A model generated the notes under the pieces. That model was not told the DNA's origin, did no database searches, and saw only the letters and a program-made list of their open reading frames with translations. DNA of 64,000 nt from Nannocystis pusilla. Its GTDB lineage: Bacteria > Myxococcota_A > Polyangia > Nannocystales > Nannocystaceae. How positions within the stretch are numbered: position 1 is the first letter of the stretch; the number at the start of each line of letters is the position of its first letter. Both the position numbers and the translations under genes were made by a program. Location: positions 4,317,168-4,381,167 of the forward strand of contig NZ_JAPNKE010000002.1 in NCBI RefSeq assembly GCF_026626665.1, given 5' to 3'. Positions 1-8,733 of this stretch are shown here, piece by piece.

Positions 1-50
1 CTGTCCCTCGCGTCCTGCCCTGGCGAACATGTCCTCGCGGACCTGCTCGC
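1..50. repeat. 14-bp repeat array at left edge
   Basis: Degenerate CATG/CCTG cores lie at about 0, 14, 28 and 42, exactly 14 bp apart, with GTCC or GCCC after them. The array runs up to the stop codon of carA at 52-54. It belongs to the family with unit CATGYCCNNNNGGA seen throughout the window and is probably cut by the window edge. Confidence 0.75.
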
Positions 51-51
51 T

Positions 52-1239
52 TCAGGCGCGCTCGCGGCGGAGGCGGCGGACCTGGGCGACGAAGCCGGCC
101 AGCAGGTCGGTGGCGTCGTTGGGGCCGGGGCCGGCCTCGGGGTGGTACTGGACCGAGCCGATCGGGCGCCCGCGGACGCGCAGGCCGGCGCAGGTCTTGT
201 CGAACAGGTTGAGGTGGGTGAGCGTCGCGCTGGCGCCGAGCGACGCCGGGTCGACCGCGAAGCCGTGGTTCTGCGACGTGATCGCCACCTTCTTGTCGTC
301 CTCGTTGCGGACCGGGTGGTTGCCGCCGTGGTGGCCGAACTTCATCTTGAAGGTGCGGCCGCCGAGCGCCAGCGCCAGCAGCTGGTGGCCGAGGCACACC
401 CCGAACACGGGAGGCAGCCCCTGCGCGGCCAGCAGGTCGCGCAGCTCGGCGATCACCGCCGTCGCCGCGGCCGGGTCGCCGGGCCCGTTGCTGAGCAGGA
501 TCCCGTCGGGCCGCAGCGCCAGCACCGCGCTCGCCGGCGTGCTCGCCGGCACCACCGTCACGCGGGCGCCGGCGTCGCGCAGGCGGCGGAGGATGCTGAG
601 CTTGATCCCGTAGTCCCACGCCACCACGTGGACATCGGCCGGCGGCGCCGCGTGCTCCCAGCTCGGCTGGTCCCACGCGTACGGCGTCCGCGTCGTCACC
701 CGGCCCGTCAGATCCTGGCCCTCCATCGACGGCGCCGAGCGGGCCAGCGCCAGCAGCTTCTCCACGTCGTCGTGCTCGCTCGACAGCGCCGCCATCACCG
801 ACCCGCGGTCGCGCAGGTGGCGGGTCAGCGCCCGCGTGTCGACCTCGGCCAGCCCCGGCAGGCCCTTGCGCGCCAGGTAGCTGCCCAGGTCCTCCTGCGC
901 GCGCCAGTTCGAGACCACCGGCGACAGCGCCCGGACCACCAGGCCCGCGCAGCCGTGCTCGCGCGACTCCTCGTCGTCGGGGTTGACGCCGACGTTGCCG
1001 ACCTCCGACACCGTGAGGCACACCAGCTGGCCGGTGTACGACGGGTCGGTGACGATCTCCTGGTAGCCCGTCAGCGACGTGTTGAACACCACCTCGCCGA
1101 CCACGGTCGTCGCGGCGCCGAAGCCGAGCCCGCGGAACACCCGGCCGTCGGCCAAGACCAGCGCGCCCGGGCGCGCTGCGGGACCGGCGACGGTGAGCGG
1201 ACGGGCGGCGAGGTCGGGGCGGGCTGTTGCTTGGGTCAT
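52..1239 (-). CDS. carA: Carbamoyl-phosphate synthase small subunit
   Basis: Glutamine amidotransferase subunit of carbamoyl-phosphate synthetase. It hydrolyses glutamine and passes ammonia to CarB for arginine and pyrimidine synthesis in the cytosol. The 395-residue product has the N-terminal small-subunit domain (NTSLTGYQEI near residues 53-62) and a C-terminal class I amidotransferase domain. The nucleophile is Cys282 in GVCLGHQ, with His366 and Glu368 in YHPE. The first 25 or so residues are an Ala/Pro-rich extension, so the true start could be slightly later. It lies 19 bp downstream of pyrB on the same strand and is surely co-transcribed with it. The spacer holds two repeat cores (CATGGTCC, CATGTTC). 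carB is not in the window. Confidence 0.97.
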   Translation of the reverse strand: MTQATARPDLAARPLTVAGPAARPGALVLADGRVFRGLGFGAATTVVGEVVFNTSLTGYQEIVTDPSYTGQLVCLTVSEVGNVGVNPDDEESREHGCAGLVVRALSPVVSNWRAQEDLGSYLARKGLPGLAEVDTRALTRHLRDRGSVMAALSSEHDDVEKLLALARSAPSMEGQDLTGRVTTRTPYAWDQPSWEHAAPPADVHVVAWDYGIKLSILRRLRDAGARVTVVPASTPASAVLALRPDGILLSNGPGDPAAATAVIAELRDLLAAQGLPPVFGVCLGHQLLALALGGRTFKMKFGHHGGNHPVRNEDDKKVAITSQNHGFAVDPASLGASATLTHLNLFDKTCAGLRVRGRPIGSVQYHPEAGPGPNDATDLLAGFVAQVRRLRRERA

Positions 1240-1258
1240 GGTCCTCCAGACATGTTCT

Positions 1259-2263
1259 TCAGAGCAGCTCGACGCCGCAGGCGCGCGCGAGCACGGCCAT
1301 GCGGACCGCCACGCCGAGGGTGACCTGGCGGAGGATCCGGCTGTGCGGGCCGTCGGCGACGACGTCGGCGATCTCGACGCCGCGGTTGATCGGGCCCGGG
1401 TGCATCACGATCCCCCCGGGTGCGAGCAGGGCCAGGCGCGCGGGCGTCAGCCCCCAGGCGGCGTGATAGCTCGGCGCGTCCGGGATCGCCACGTCGGCGC
1501 CGAGGCGCTCTCGCTGGATCCGCAGCATCACCGCCACGTCGGCCCCCGCGAGCGCGTCGTCGAGGGTCGGCGCGACCGTCGCCCCCAGGCGCGCAGCGAG
1601 CTCGGGCGGCGCCAGGTCGCCCGGCCCCGCGACCACGCAGTCGGCCCCGAGCGTGCGGAACAGCTGCAGGTCCGAGTGCGCCACCCGGCCGTGGCGGACA
1701 TCGCCGCAGACCGCCACGCGCAGCCCGGTCATCGCCCCCTGCGTCGGCGCGCGGCCGAACGCCTCGAGGATCGTCAGCGCGTCGAGCAGCGCCTGCGTCG
1801 GGTGCTCGTTGACGCCGTCGCCGGCGTTGACGACGCGGGCGCGCATGACCTCGGTCCAGGCGCGCGGGACCCCGTCGCGGCGGTCGCGGACGACCACCGC
1901 GTCGAAGCCCATCGCGTCGAGGTTCTGCAGCGCGTCGCGCTCGGTCTCCCCCTTGCTGGCCGAGCTGGCGGCGTCCTGCACGAAGTGGACGACCTCGGCG
2001 CCGAGGCGGCGCGCCGCGACCTCGAAGCTGAGGCGGGTGCGCGTGCTCGGCTCGGAGAACACGCTCAAGATCTGGGCGCCGCGGAGGATCGGCAGCTCGC
2101 GGGCCCCGCCGCCCTCGGCGAGCGGCAGGACGCGGGTGGCCGCGGCGAGCACGGCGACGGCCTCGGCGGGCGACAGGTCGGCGATCTCGCACAGGTCGCG
2201 GCCGGGACGACGACCCCGCCGCGTTGCCGCGCCCCCGTCGCCGCTGTCGCCTGCGCGGTGCAT
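1259..2263 (-). CDS. pyrB: Aspartate carbamoyltransferase catalytic subunit
   Basis: Condenses carbamoyl phosphate with aspartate in the second step of pyrimidine synthesis. The 334-residue product carries the carbamoyl-phosphate loop EPSTRTRLSFE, the motif GDGVNEHPTQALLD and the C-terminal HPGPINRGVEI, so both ATCase domains are complete. The first 20 residues (rich in Gly/Arg) precede the conserved fold, so an internal start is possible. It is first in a pyrB-carA pair with the product of carA supplying its substrate. No regulatory chain gene (pyrI) is seen nearby. Confidence 0.96.
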   Translation of the reverse strand: MHRAGDSGDGGAATRRGRRPGRDLCEIADLSPAEAVAVLAAATRVLPLAEGGGARELPILRGAQILSVFSEPSTRTRLSFEVAARRLGAEVVHFVQDAASSASKGETERDALQNLDAMGFDAVVVRDRRDGVPRAWTEVMRARVVNAGDGVNEHPTQALLDALTILEAFGRAPTQGAMTGLRVAVCGDVRHGRVAHSDLQLFRTLGADCVVAGPGDLAPPELAARLGATVAPTLDDALAGADVAVMLRIQRERLGADVAIPDAPSYHAAWGLTPARLALLAPGGIVMHPGPINRGVEIADVVADGPHSRILRQVTLGVAVRMAVLARACGVELL

Positions 2264-2395
2264 CGCCTCTACCTGGCGCGGAGGGATAGCGCCGGCCCGC
2301 GCGTCGCGTCAACCCGCGCACCCCCTCGCGGCCGGACCGCGGCGGTGCCCTGGCTCACCTGCCTGTCACTCCTGGTACCCTGCGACCAGGGCCCC

Positions 2396-3214
2396 ATGGA
2401 CCGCGAACCCTCCGTCACCAGCGCCGCCGTCCTCCTCATCGGCAACGAGCTCCTCAGCGGCAAGATCCGCGACCAGAACGGCCACGAGCTGGCGAAGATG
2501 ATGCGCCGGCGAGGGATCCGCCTGGTCGAGATGTGCACCGTCGAGGACGACTTCGGCGCCATCGGCGAGGCGCTGCTGCGCCTGCTCGCCCGTGTCCCGC
2601 TGGTGTTCACCAGCGGCGGCGTCGGGCCCACCCACGACGACGTGACGATGGAGGCGATCGCGCGGGCCATCGGCCGCCCGCTGCGACGCGACCCCGAGAT
2701 GGAGCGGACCCTGCGCGCGCACTTCGGCGAGCGGATCACCGAGGCCGCGCTGAAGATGGCCGACCTGCCGGAGGGCACCGCGCTGACGGCCGCCCGCGGC
2801 TGGCCGGTGATGCGGATCGACCTGCCCGCCGGTGCGCAGGCGAGTGCGCGGCGGATCTACGTGCTGCCGGGCATCCCGGAGCTGTGCCGGGCCAAGATCG
2901 AGGCGCTCGAGAAGATCCCCGGCGAGCTGCCCGACGCCGGTGGTTGGGCGCTGGAGACCCTGCACACGGAGATGGACGAGTCCGACCTGGCGGCCAGCTT
3001 GAACGTGGTCGTGGCCGACTATCCGGACGTCGAGATCGGGTCCTATCCGCGCTGGCTGAGCGGCGACGACGGGCGGCTGCGCTGCGTCGTGCGCGTGACC
3101 TTTGAGGCCATCGGCGAGCACGCCGGGCGAGCGGGCGACGCACGGGACGCCCTCGCGCGGGCGCTCGGCGACGCGGCCGTCCTGGCGGTGCCGGCGGACG
3201 GCGCGCTCTTGTGA
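2396..3214 (+). CDS. CinA-like molybdopterin-binding domain protein
   Basis: The 272-residue product matches the N-terminal MoCF-biosynthesis-type domain of CinA (competence/damage-inducible protein; some members hydrolyse ADP-ribose or NMN-type pyrophosphates). Visible motifs are LLIGNELLSGKIRDQN at the start, FTSGGVGPTHDD near residue 70, and YVLPGIPELCRAK. The C-terminal nicotinamide-nucleotide deamidase domain of full-length CinA is absent. ATG at 2396 is chosen because the fold begins a few residues later. The same frame is open far upstream, but only antisense to pyrB. It is divergent from pyrB. A TACCCT hexamer ends 14 bp before the start. The precise substrate cannot be told from sequence. 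Confidence 0.88.
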   Translation: MDREPSVTSAAVLLIGNELLSGKIRDQNGHELAKMMRRRGIRLVEMCTVEDDFGAIGEALLRLLARVPLVFTSGGVGPTHDDVTMEAIARAIGRPLRRDPEMERTLRAHFGERITEAALKMADLPEGTALTAARGWPVMRIDLPAGAQASARRIYVLPGIPELCRAKIEALEKIPGELPDAGGWALETLHTEMDESDLAASLNVVVADYPDVEIGSYPRWLSGDDGRLRCVVRVTFEAIGEHAGRAGDARDALARALGDAAVLAVPADGALL

Positions 3215-3253
3215 CCATCCCTCCGCCGAAAGTTCCGTGCTAGCTTCCGGGCC

Positions 3254-3775
3254 ATGCGCCGCAGCCTGACCGCGCTCTTCTTCACCAGCGCATTGCTGGC
3301 CGTCTCTGGATGCAGCCAGCCCAAGAAGGACCTGTTGGCGCTCCCCGCGGCGTACGACCCGCAGGGCGCCGACCTCACCTTTAACAAGAAGAACCTGGAG
3401 AGCTTCAACATGATGAAGCCCCAGGAGCGCGACGACTTCGTCAAGGCGCTGCAGGACAAGCCGGGCAGCTTCCGCGGGCAGGCGGTCACCGAGGCGGGCA
3501 ACGGCATCGCCGCCGGCGTCGAGGGCTCCGAGCACGGCGCGTGGGAGACCTACGCCCACGTCACCGAGCCGGTGCTGTTCGAGATCACGATCGACTACCG
3601 GATCTTCTCCACCGAAGAGCTCGGCCGGCCGCTCGGTCGCAACCTCCCGATCTCCTTCACTGGCACGCTCGTCGACCTGCGCTACGACGCGGAGGCGAAG
3701 CCGCGCAAGCTGACCATCCAGGTCAAGGCTGACGCGATGGAGCTCATCACCGACAAGACGACCCCCGCGAGCTGA
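3254..3775 (+). CDS. Putative lipoprotein of unknown function
   Basis: A 173-residue protein with a lipoprotein signal peptide: MRRS followed by a hydrophobic stretch and the lipobox AVSGC with Cys20. The mature part has no family I recognise. It is charged, with a possible beta-rich C-terminal half. It lies 11 bp upstream of the TerC gene and is probably co-transcribed with it. A TAGCTT hexamer at 3241-3246 ends 7 bp before the ATG, consistent with a leaderless transcript. Confidence 0.8.
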   Translation: MRRSLTALFFTSALLAVSGCSQPKKDLLALPAAYDPQGADLTFNKKNLESFNMMKPQERDDFVKALQDKPGSFRGQAVTEAGNGIAAGVEGSEHGAWETYAHVTEPVLFEITIDYRIFSTEELGRPLGRNLPISFTGTLVDLRYDAEAKPRKLTIQVKADAMELITDKTTPAS

Positions 3776-3786
3776 GCGAGCCTCAC

Positions 3787-4755
3787 TTGTTTGAATCAGT
3801 CGGCTCACCCCTGACCTGGGGCGCATTCCTCGTCGGCATCCTCGTCCTGCTGGCGGTCGACCTCGGGCTCTTCAACCGCAAGCCGCACCGCGTGTCGATG
3901 CGCGAGGCGCTGATGTGGTCGTGCATCTGGGTCGCGCTGAGCCTGGTCTTCAACGCCTGGGTCTGGCACGCCTACGGCGCGGAGAAGGGGCTCGAGTTCC
4001 TCAGCGCCTACCTCATCGAGAAGGCGCTCTCGGTCGACAACATCTTCGTGTTCATCGTGCTGTTCCGCTACATGCGGGTGCAGCAGGAGTACATGCACCG
4101 GATCCTGTTCGCCGGGATCCTCGGCGCCTTGATCCTGCGCGGCATCTTCATCGTCGCCGGCCTGGCGCTGATCCAGATGTTCACGTTCTCGCTGTACCTG
4201 TTCGGCGGCTTCCTCTTGTTCACCGGCCTGCGCCTCTTGTTCGTGCGCGAGGGCGGCGAGGAGGAGCAGGGCCAGGACAATTGGGTCAAGCGCTGGGCCG
4301 AGCGCTACTTCCGCGTCACCAAGGACTTCCAGGGCCCGAAGTTCTTCGTCAGCCGCGACGGCAAGCGCTACGTGACGACCCTGTTCGTCACCCTGCTGAT
4401 GGTCGAGACCGCCGACGTCGTGTTCGCGCTCGACTCGATCCCCGCGATCTTCGGCATCAGCACCGACCCGTTCATCGTCTTCACCAGCAACGTGTGCGCG
4501 GTGATGGGCCTGCGGGCGATGTTCTTCCTGCTGGAGAACGTGATCGACCGCTTCTGGCTGCTCAAGTACGGCCTCGGCCTGGTGCTCTCGTTCGTCGGCG
4601 TCAAGATGCTGCTCGGCGTCGGCTACCCGCCGCACCTCGAGCCGATCCACATCCCCGTCGGCATCTCGCTCGCCACCGTCTCGGCCCTCATCGGCGGCGC
4701 GATCACGCTGAGCCTGGTGTTCCCGCCGAGCCACCCGCCCGAGCCGAACAAGTAG
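3787..4755 (+). CDS. TerC/Alx family integral membrane protein
   Basis: A 322-residue multi-spanning membrane protein of the TerC family, whose Alx and MeeF/MeeY-type members export manganese or supply metal to exported proteins. Diagnostic features are EKALSVDNIFVF near residues 78-90 and ETADVVFALDSIPAIF near residues 215-230. The paired acidic residues lie inside membrane helices. About seven hydrophobic segments are visible. The start is TTG at 3787, giving the usual N-terminal helix. The next ATG (Met38) would cut that helix off. It follows the lipoprotein gene by 11 bp. Confidence 0.93.
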   Translation: MFESVGSPLTWGAFLVGILVLLAVDLGLFNRKPHRVSMREALMWSCIWVALSLVFNAWVWHAYGAEKGLEFLSAYLIEKALSVDNIFVFIVLFRYMRVQQEYMHRILFAGILGALILRGIFIVAGLALIQMFTFSLYLFGGFLLFTGLRLLFVREGGEEEQGQDNWVKRWAERYFRVTKDFQGPKFFVSRDGKRYVTTLFVTLLMVETADVVFALDSIPAIFGISTDPFIVFTSNVCAVMGLRAMFFLLENVIDRFWLLKYGLGLVLSFVGVKMLLGVGYPPHLEPIHIPVGISLATVSALIGGAITLSLVFPPSHPPEPNK

Positions 4756-4762
4756 GCTTCGC

Positions 4763-4790
4763 GGGACATGTCCGCGAGGACATGTCCCAA
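4763..4790. repeat. 14-bp repeat pair, perfect inverted form
   Basis: Two CATG cores at 4767 and 4781 form a near-perfect palindrome (GGGACATGTCC-gcga-GGACATGTCCC). The rest of the 4756-5092 spacer is GC-rich and shows no convincing gene. The open frames across it have no recognisable product. Confidence 0.8.
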
Positions 4791-5092
4791 GCGCCAGGAC
4801 GAGAACGCGGCCTCCCGACGCCTCGCTCGCCCACGCCTCGCCGGCGCGACGGGCCTCGGCCGCCGAGGTCCGCCCGCGCGACCTCGGCCCTCGCCGACGC
4901 CAAGCACCCGCGACCTCGGCCTGGCCGCGAAACTCACCCGCCCTTCGCCCGGGGCGCTCGCGCCCGTCCACTCCGCCGCCTTCGCCGAAGTCACCCATTC
5001 ACCGCCTTCGCCGATATCGCCCGACAGGCCGTCTGCAGCCGCGCCCGCTCGACGGTCGGGAACGCCGGCCCGCCGTCGCTGTCTGACCGGAC

Positions 5093-6889
5093 ATGACGCC
5101 CGCCGCGCTCGCGCTCGTCCTCGCTCTCGCTCCCGCCGCCGGATCGACCAGCACTTCGGGACAGGTCTCTTGGGACAGCGCAGCGAAGGCCGCCCGGGCC
5201 GCGGTCGAGCGCGCCGGCCTGGCCGACTCCGGCAGCCAGACCCTCGCCGAGCGGGCGGCCGCCGCCGGCCTCGGGCGGGCCGAGGTCGTACGTGTCCTCG
5301 AGGACATGTACACCGCCTGCAACGCCGCCCCCTGCCCCGCCCTGGCCCACGACGACGCCGCCGGCCAGCTCCTCGACCTCCTCGGCGAGATCGGCCTGCC
5401 CGCCGACGCCCCGATCCTCCTGCGCCTCGACGCGATCAACCTCTACAAGGCCGAGCGCGCGCTCGAGGCGATCCTCACCCGCGCCATGGCCGACGCGATC
5501 CCCAAGGCCCGCTGCGCCGCGCCGACGCCGGGCGAGGTCGCCGCGGCCCGCCTCGCCCTCGCCGACTTCGCGGTGCTGCGTCGCCACGGCGGCGTCCTCC
5601 GCGGCGACGCGCCGACCGCCGCCGAGCTCGACGACCTCGCCTACTTCTTCGCCGCGATCGCCGACGCCGGCCCCGTCGTCGGCGGCGCCGTCGAGGCCAG
5701 CCCCGGCAGCCCGCTGACCCCCGCCGCGCCCGACCCCGAGAACGATCGCCTCGCCGCCGCCGCCAGCGACGCCAGGGCCCGCGGCGACGTCGTCGGCCTC
5801 GTCCAGCACGGCCGCGCCTACCTGGCCCGGCTCGGCTTCCCCGGCCCCCTGAACGGCAGCGCCGAGAGCCACTGGGCGTGGGGCGGCGCCCGCTACTCCT
5901 ACGTCTTCCGCGACCTCGCGCTGGGCGCCGAACTCCTCGGCGATCCGACCCTCGCCGGCCAGCTCTACCGCCGCGCCGACCCTGGCGGCGGCATGTGCGG
6001 CACCAGCGTCTCGTACCGCTGGAGCGAGCAGGTCCGCGGCGCCATCCGCAGCGCCGAGCGGACGGGCGACTGCCGCGTCGCCGTCGCCGAGCGGCTCCTC
6101 GACGTGGATGGCCCTCGGGACATGTACCCGAAGCCAGCCCCCGACAGCATGGACTACGGCCCCGCCCGCCTCGCCTCTGCCGGCTTCGACGTGGCCCGGC
6201 TGTACCGCGGCGCCCTCCTCACCGCCGGCCGCGACGCGGAGCCCGCGGTCCTGCGCGCCGCCCTCGAGCGCGCCCCCGAGCCGCTGCGCGCGGCGGCCCT
6301 CGCTCGCCTCGGGCGCCGCGGCCCCGAGGCGTGGGAGGCCCGCGTCCACGCCATCGAAGGTTTCGCCGACGTCACCGGCCGCACCGCCCTCGCCGAGCTC
6401 GAGCGCCGCCTGCCCGACCTCGCCGACGGCCCCCGCCAGCGCGCCCTCGCGGCGATCGGCGCCCTCGCCGATCGACCCTCGTGGGACCCCTGCGATCCCG
6501 ACGAGGCCGGCCTCTACTTCGGCAGCATGAGCAGCCAGTGGTCGCGCCACGTCACCAGCCTCGGCGGCAGCTGCGACACCGTCCTGCGCCTCCACGAGGC
6601 CGCCCCGCTCGCCCGCTCGCTCACCGCCTGGCTCGCCGACGAGAACCCCGAGACCCGCGAGGCCGCCGCCGCCGCGCTCGGGCGAATCGGTCACCGCGAC
6701 GCCCTCCCGGCCCTGCGCGCCCGCCGGAGCGACCGCTACGCCCCCGGGGGCCGGCTCTGCGACGACGCCGGCTGCCGCCCGTACTTCCCGGTCCGCGAGG
6801 CCGTGCGCGAGGCGATCGCCGCCGTCACCGAGCGCAGCGCCCAGGACGCCCGCTGGCGCCGCAACGACCGCAAGCGGCCGGCACCATGA
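5093..6889 (+). CDS. Secreted protein with C-terminal HEAT-like repeats
   Basis: A 598-residue protein with a short hydrophobic signal peptide (MTPAALALVLALAPAAG). No catalytic motif is recognised. The C-terminal third (about residues 400-580) has Ala/Leu/Arg-rich paired helices typical of HEAT/PBS-lyase repeats, for example ETREAAAAALGRIGHRDALP. Several Cys pairs (residues about 75-80, 305, 480) fit an exported, disulfide-bonded protein. Two stretches match the 14-bp repeat family inside the reading frame: around 5291-5309 (peptide VLEDMYTAC) and 6110-6127 (GPRDMYPK). The ATG at 5093 was chosen for the signal peptide. Function unknown. Confidence 0.75.
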   Translation: MTPAALALVLALAPAAGSTSTSGQVSWDSAAKAARAAVERAGLADSGSQTLAERAAAAGLGRAEVVRVLEDMYTACNAAPCPALAHDDAAGQLLDLLGEIGLPADAPILLRLDAINLYKAERALEAILTRAMADAIPKARCAAPTPGEVAAARLALADFAVLRRHGGVLRGDAPTAAELDDLAYFFAAIADAGPVVGGAVEASPGSPLTPAAPDPENDRLAAAASDARARGDVVGLVQHGRAYLARLGFPGPLNGSAESHWAWGGARYSYVFRDLALGAELLGDPTLAGQLYRRADPGGGMCGTSVSYRWSEQVRGAIRSAERTGDCRVAVAERLLDVDGPRDMYPKPAPDSMDYGPARLASAGFDVARLYRGALLTAGRDAEPAVLRAALERAPEPLRAAALARLGRRGPEAWEARVHAIEGFADVTGRTALAELERRLPDLADGPRQRALAAIGALADRPSWDPCDPDEAGLYFGSMSSQWSRHVTSLGGSCDTVLRLHEAAPLARSLTAWLADENPETREAAAAALGRIGHRDALPALRARRSDRYAPGGRLCDDAGCRPYFPVREAVREAIAAVTERSAQDARWRRNDRKRPAP

Positions 6890-6948
6890 ACTTTCGGACA
6901 TGCCCACGAGGCCATGCCCTCTGCATCATGTCCTTCAGGACATGTCCA
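6883..6948. repeat. 14-bp repeat array
   Basis: Five CATG cores at 6885, 6899, 6913, 6927 and 6941, all exactly 14 bp apart. The first core overlaps the stop codon of the preceding gene (ccATGA). The remaining spacer to 7037 shows nothing else. Confidence 0.85.
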
Positions 6949-7037
6949 ATCGACCGTCAGCGAGCTCCAGAGCCCCCGGCTTCGTGCGCCGACGAGGCGC
7001 AGGCCTCGCTGCACGAGCTCTGCATTTCAAGAAATTT

Positions 7038-8723
7038 TCAGAGCCCCTCGAGGTGGGCCCGCTGCACGATCCGCGCGTCGAGCGTCACATAGCCGCGGGG
7101 CCCCGCGCACAGGCGCACCGGGCTGAGGTCGACCAGCTCGAGGCGGCCCTCGCTGTCCGCGCTGGCGGCCCCGAAGTGGCGGACCAGCGCGTCGAGGCGG
7201 AGCAGCAGCCCGGCCAGCTCGCGCAGGCCGGGGTCGTCCTTGCGGCGCAGCGGCACTCCGGCGACGATCGCCTGGGCGAACAGCATCGCCTCGGCCGGGT
7301 CGAGCGGCGACAGGCGCAGCACCACCTCCTGGTGCCCCGCCAGCGCACGCCCGAACAGGGCCGTCTCCCCGCTCTGCAGCGCCACCGCCCCGCAGTGGAT
7401 CTCGAGCCCCTCGCCGATCTGCTCGGCCACCAGCACCCCGTCGAGGTGGGCCGTCGGCGCGCGCTCCTCCACGTTGCCGACGATCGTCGCGTAGGCCCGG
7501 CGGACCGCCGCCGACGTCGTCAGGTCGAGCACCACCGCCCCGAGCTCCTGCTTGCGGCGGAGGTCGGGGCTGACCGCCTTGAGCACCACCGGGAAGCCGA
7601 TCTGCTCGGCGAACTGGGCCGCGCCGCTGGCCGAGCTGGCGACCGCCTGGCGCGTCACCTCGATGCCGAAGCCGCGCAGCACCACCTTGCTCTCGTGCTC
7701 CGACAGCGCCTGGCCGGCCGAGCGCAGCACCTCCTCCGCGCGGGCCAGCGCCGCCGGGTCGATGCTCGGCGCCGCCTCGCCCTCGGCCGCGCGCACCAGC
7801 GCCTCCGCGCGCTCGCGGCGGAGCAGCGCCCGCTGGGCCAGGAACGCGTCGGTGGTCGCGTTCGCCGGCCCGCGCAGGCGCAGGCCCGGGTGCGGCGCCT
7901 CCATCCCGTGCTCGTCGCCCTGCAGCGGCAGCGCCCGCCGGGCCTGGCGCCACGGCGCCGCCGCCGGGCTTGCCTCTTCGGACATGCCCTCCGAGACATG
8001 CCCCTTCGGACCTGTCCCTGACGACATGCTCTCCGCGTCCACCAGCAGCGCCAGCACCCCCGGGCTCGGGAACACCGGCCCGGTCAGGCGCTCGAGCGCG
8101 TGGGCGGCCGCCGCCTGGCCAAGCGACGGGTGGCGCGGCTGGTCCACGCGCGGCGCCTCGACCCCGAGCGGCACCACCACCTGGCGCGCCCCGGCGGCGC
8201 TCGCCCAGCGGGCCCAGCCGGCGTGCAAGCTCGCCGCCGGCACCATCCCCGCGGTCCGACAGCCGGCCAGCTCGGGCGCCGCCAGCCACTCCGGCAGCCA
8301 CGCCGGCGCCGGGCACAGCGACAGCCGCGGCTTCGCGCCCGCGGCCAGGAACGCCGCCCGCAGCCCCGCGAGCGCCGCCCCGTCGGGCCCGACGATCACC
8401 AGCTCCCCGCCCTCGATCACCAGCTGCGCCGCCGGCCCGAGCGTCCGCGTCGTCAGCCCCACCGGCAGCTCCGGCCCCGTGATCACGAGCAGCCCCGGCG
8501 GCCGCTCGCGCAGCGCTCGCAGCAGCGTCGGCGACGGCTCGCGCGCGACCACCACCGCGGCCCCCTGCTCGCGCACGCGGCGGGCCAGCGCCGCCTCGCC
8601 GAGCACCTCGCCGGCGCCGGCGAACGCCGCCCCGACGTCCTCGCCGACCAGCGCCTCCCCGGCGAGCAGCGCCCGCAGGGCGGACCTGGTCGATGAGACA
8701 GATCGATCGGCGGCGGTCACCAA
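7038..8723 (-). CDS. ADP-forming acyl-CoA synthetase-like protein
   Basis: A 561-residue protein. The N-terminal half resembles the CoA-binding/ligase part of ADP-forming acyl-CoA synthetases in a diverged form. The C-terminal 220 residues are an ATP-grasp domain: LSEHESKVVLRGFGIEV, then FPVVLKAVSPDLRRKQELGAV, then the closing GRLELVDLSPVRLC. Members of this family make acyl-CoA and ATP from ADP, or carry regulatory acetyltransferase domains. No GNAT domain is seen here. The two halves are joined by a low-complexity linker that contains an in-frame 14-bp repeat array (residues about 229-250). Start: TTG 8723 or GTG 8720. It is last in an operon with the ETF-like gene (gap 10 bp) and the DUF507 gene. 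Substrate unknown. Confidence 0.8.
   Translation of the reverse strand: MVTAADRSVSSTRSALRALLAGEALVGEDVGAAFAGAGEVLGEAALARRVREQGAAVVVAREPSPTLLRALRERPPGLLVITGPELPVGLTTRTLGPAAQLVIEGGELVIVGPDGAALAGLRAAFLAAGAKPRLSLCPAPAWLPEWLAAPELAGCRTAGMVPAASLHAGWARWASAAGARQVVVPLGVEAPRVDQPRHPSLGQAAAAHALERLTGPVFPSPGVLALLVDAESMSSGTGPKGHVSEGMSEEASPAAAPWRQARRALPLQGDEHGMEAPHPGLRLRGPANATTDAFLAQRALLRRERAEALVRAAEGEAAPSIDPAALARAEEVLRSAGQALSEHESKVVLRGFGIEVTRQAVASSASGAAQFAEQIGFPVVLKAVSPDLRRKQELGAVVLDLTTSAAVRRAYATIVGNVEERAPTAHLDGVLVAEQIGEGLEIHCGAVALQSGETALFGRALAGHQEVVLRLSPLDPAEAMLFAQAIVAGVPLRRKDDPGLRELAGLLLRLDALVRHFGAASADSEGRLELVDLSPVRLCAGPRGYVTLDARIVQRAHLEGL
7969..8035. repeat. 14-bp repeat array inside a coding region
   Basis: Cores CATG 7983, CATG 7997, CCTG 8011 and CATG 8025, each 14 bp apart, inside the acyl-CoA synthetase-like gene. 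It encodes ESMSSGTGPKGHVSEGMSEE on the minus strand, between the two conserved halves, and keeps the frame open. This is the clearest in-gene array in the window. Confidence 0.85.
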
Positions 8724-8733
8724 GGCGCGCCCG

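Noticed and set aside
1079..2395. In-frame extension of the CinA-like gene far upstream
   Set aside because: The extra 439 residues are antisense to carA and pyrB and have no conserved features; ATG 2396 begins the domain.
7038..8723. Protein acetyltransferase (Pat-type) annotation of the synthetase-like gene
   Set aside because: No GNAT domain or its acetyl-CoA-binding RxxGxG/A motif is visible; only the CoA-ligase-like and ATP-grasp parts are seen.
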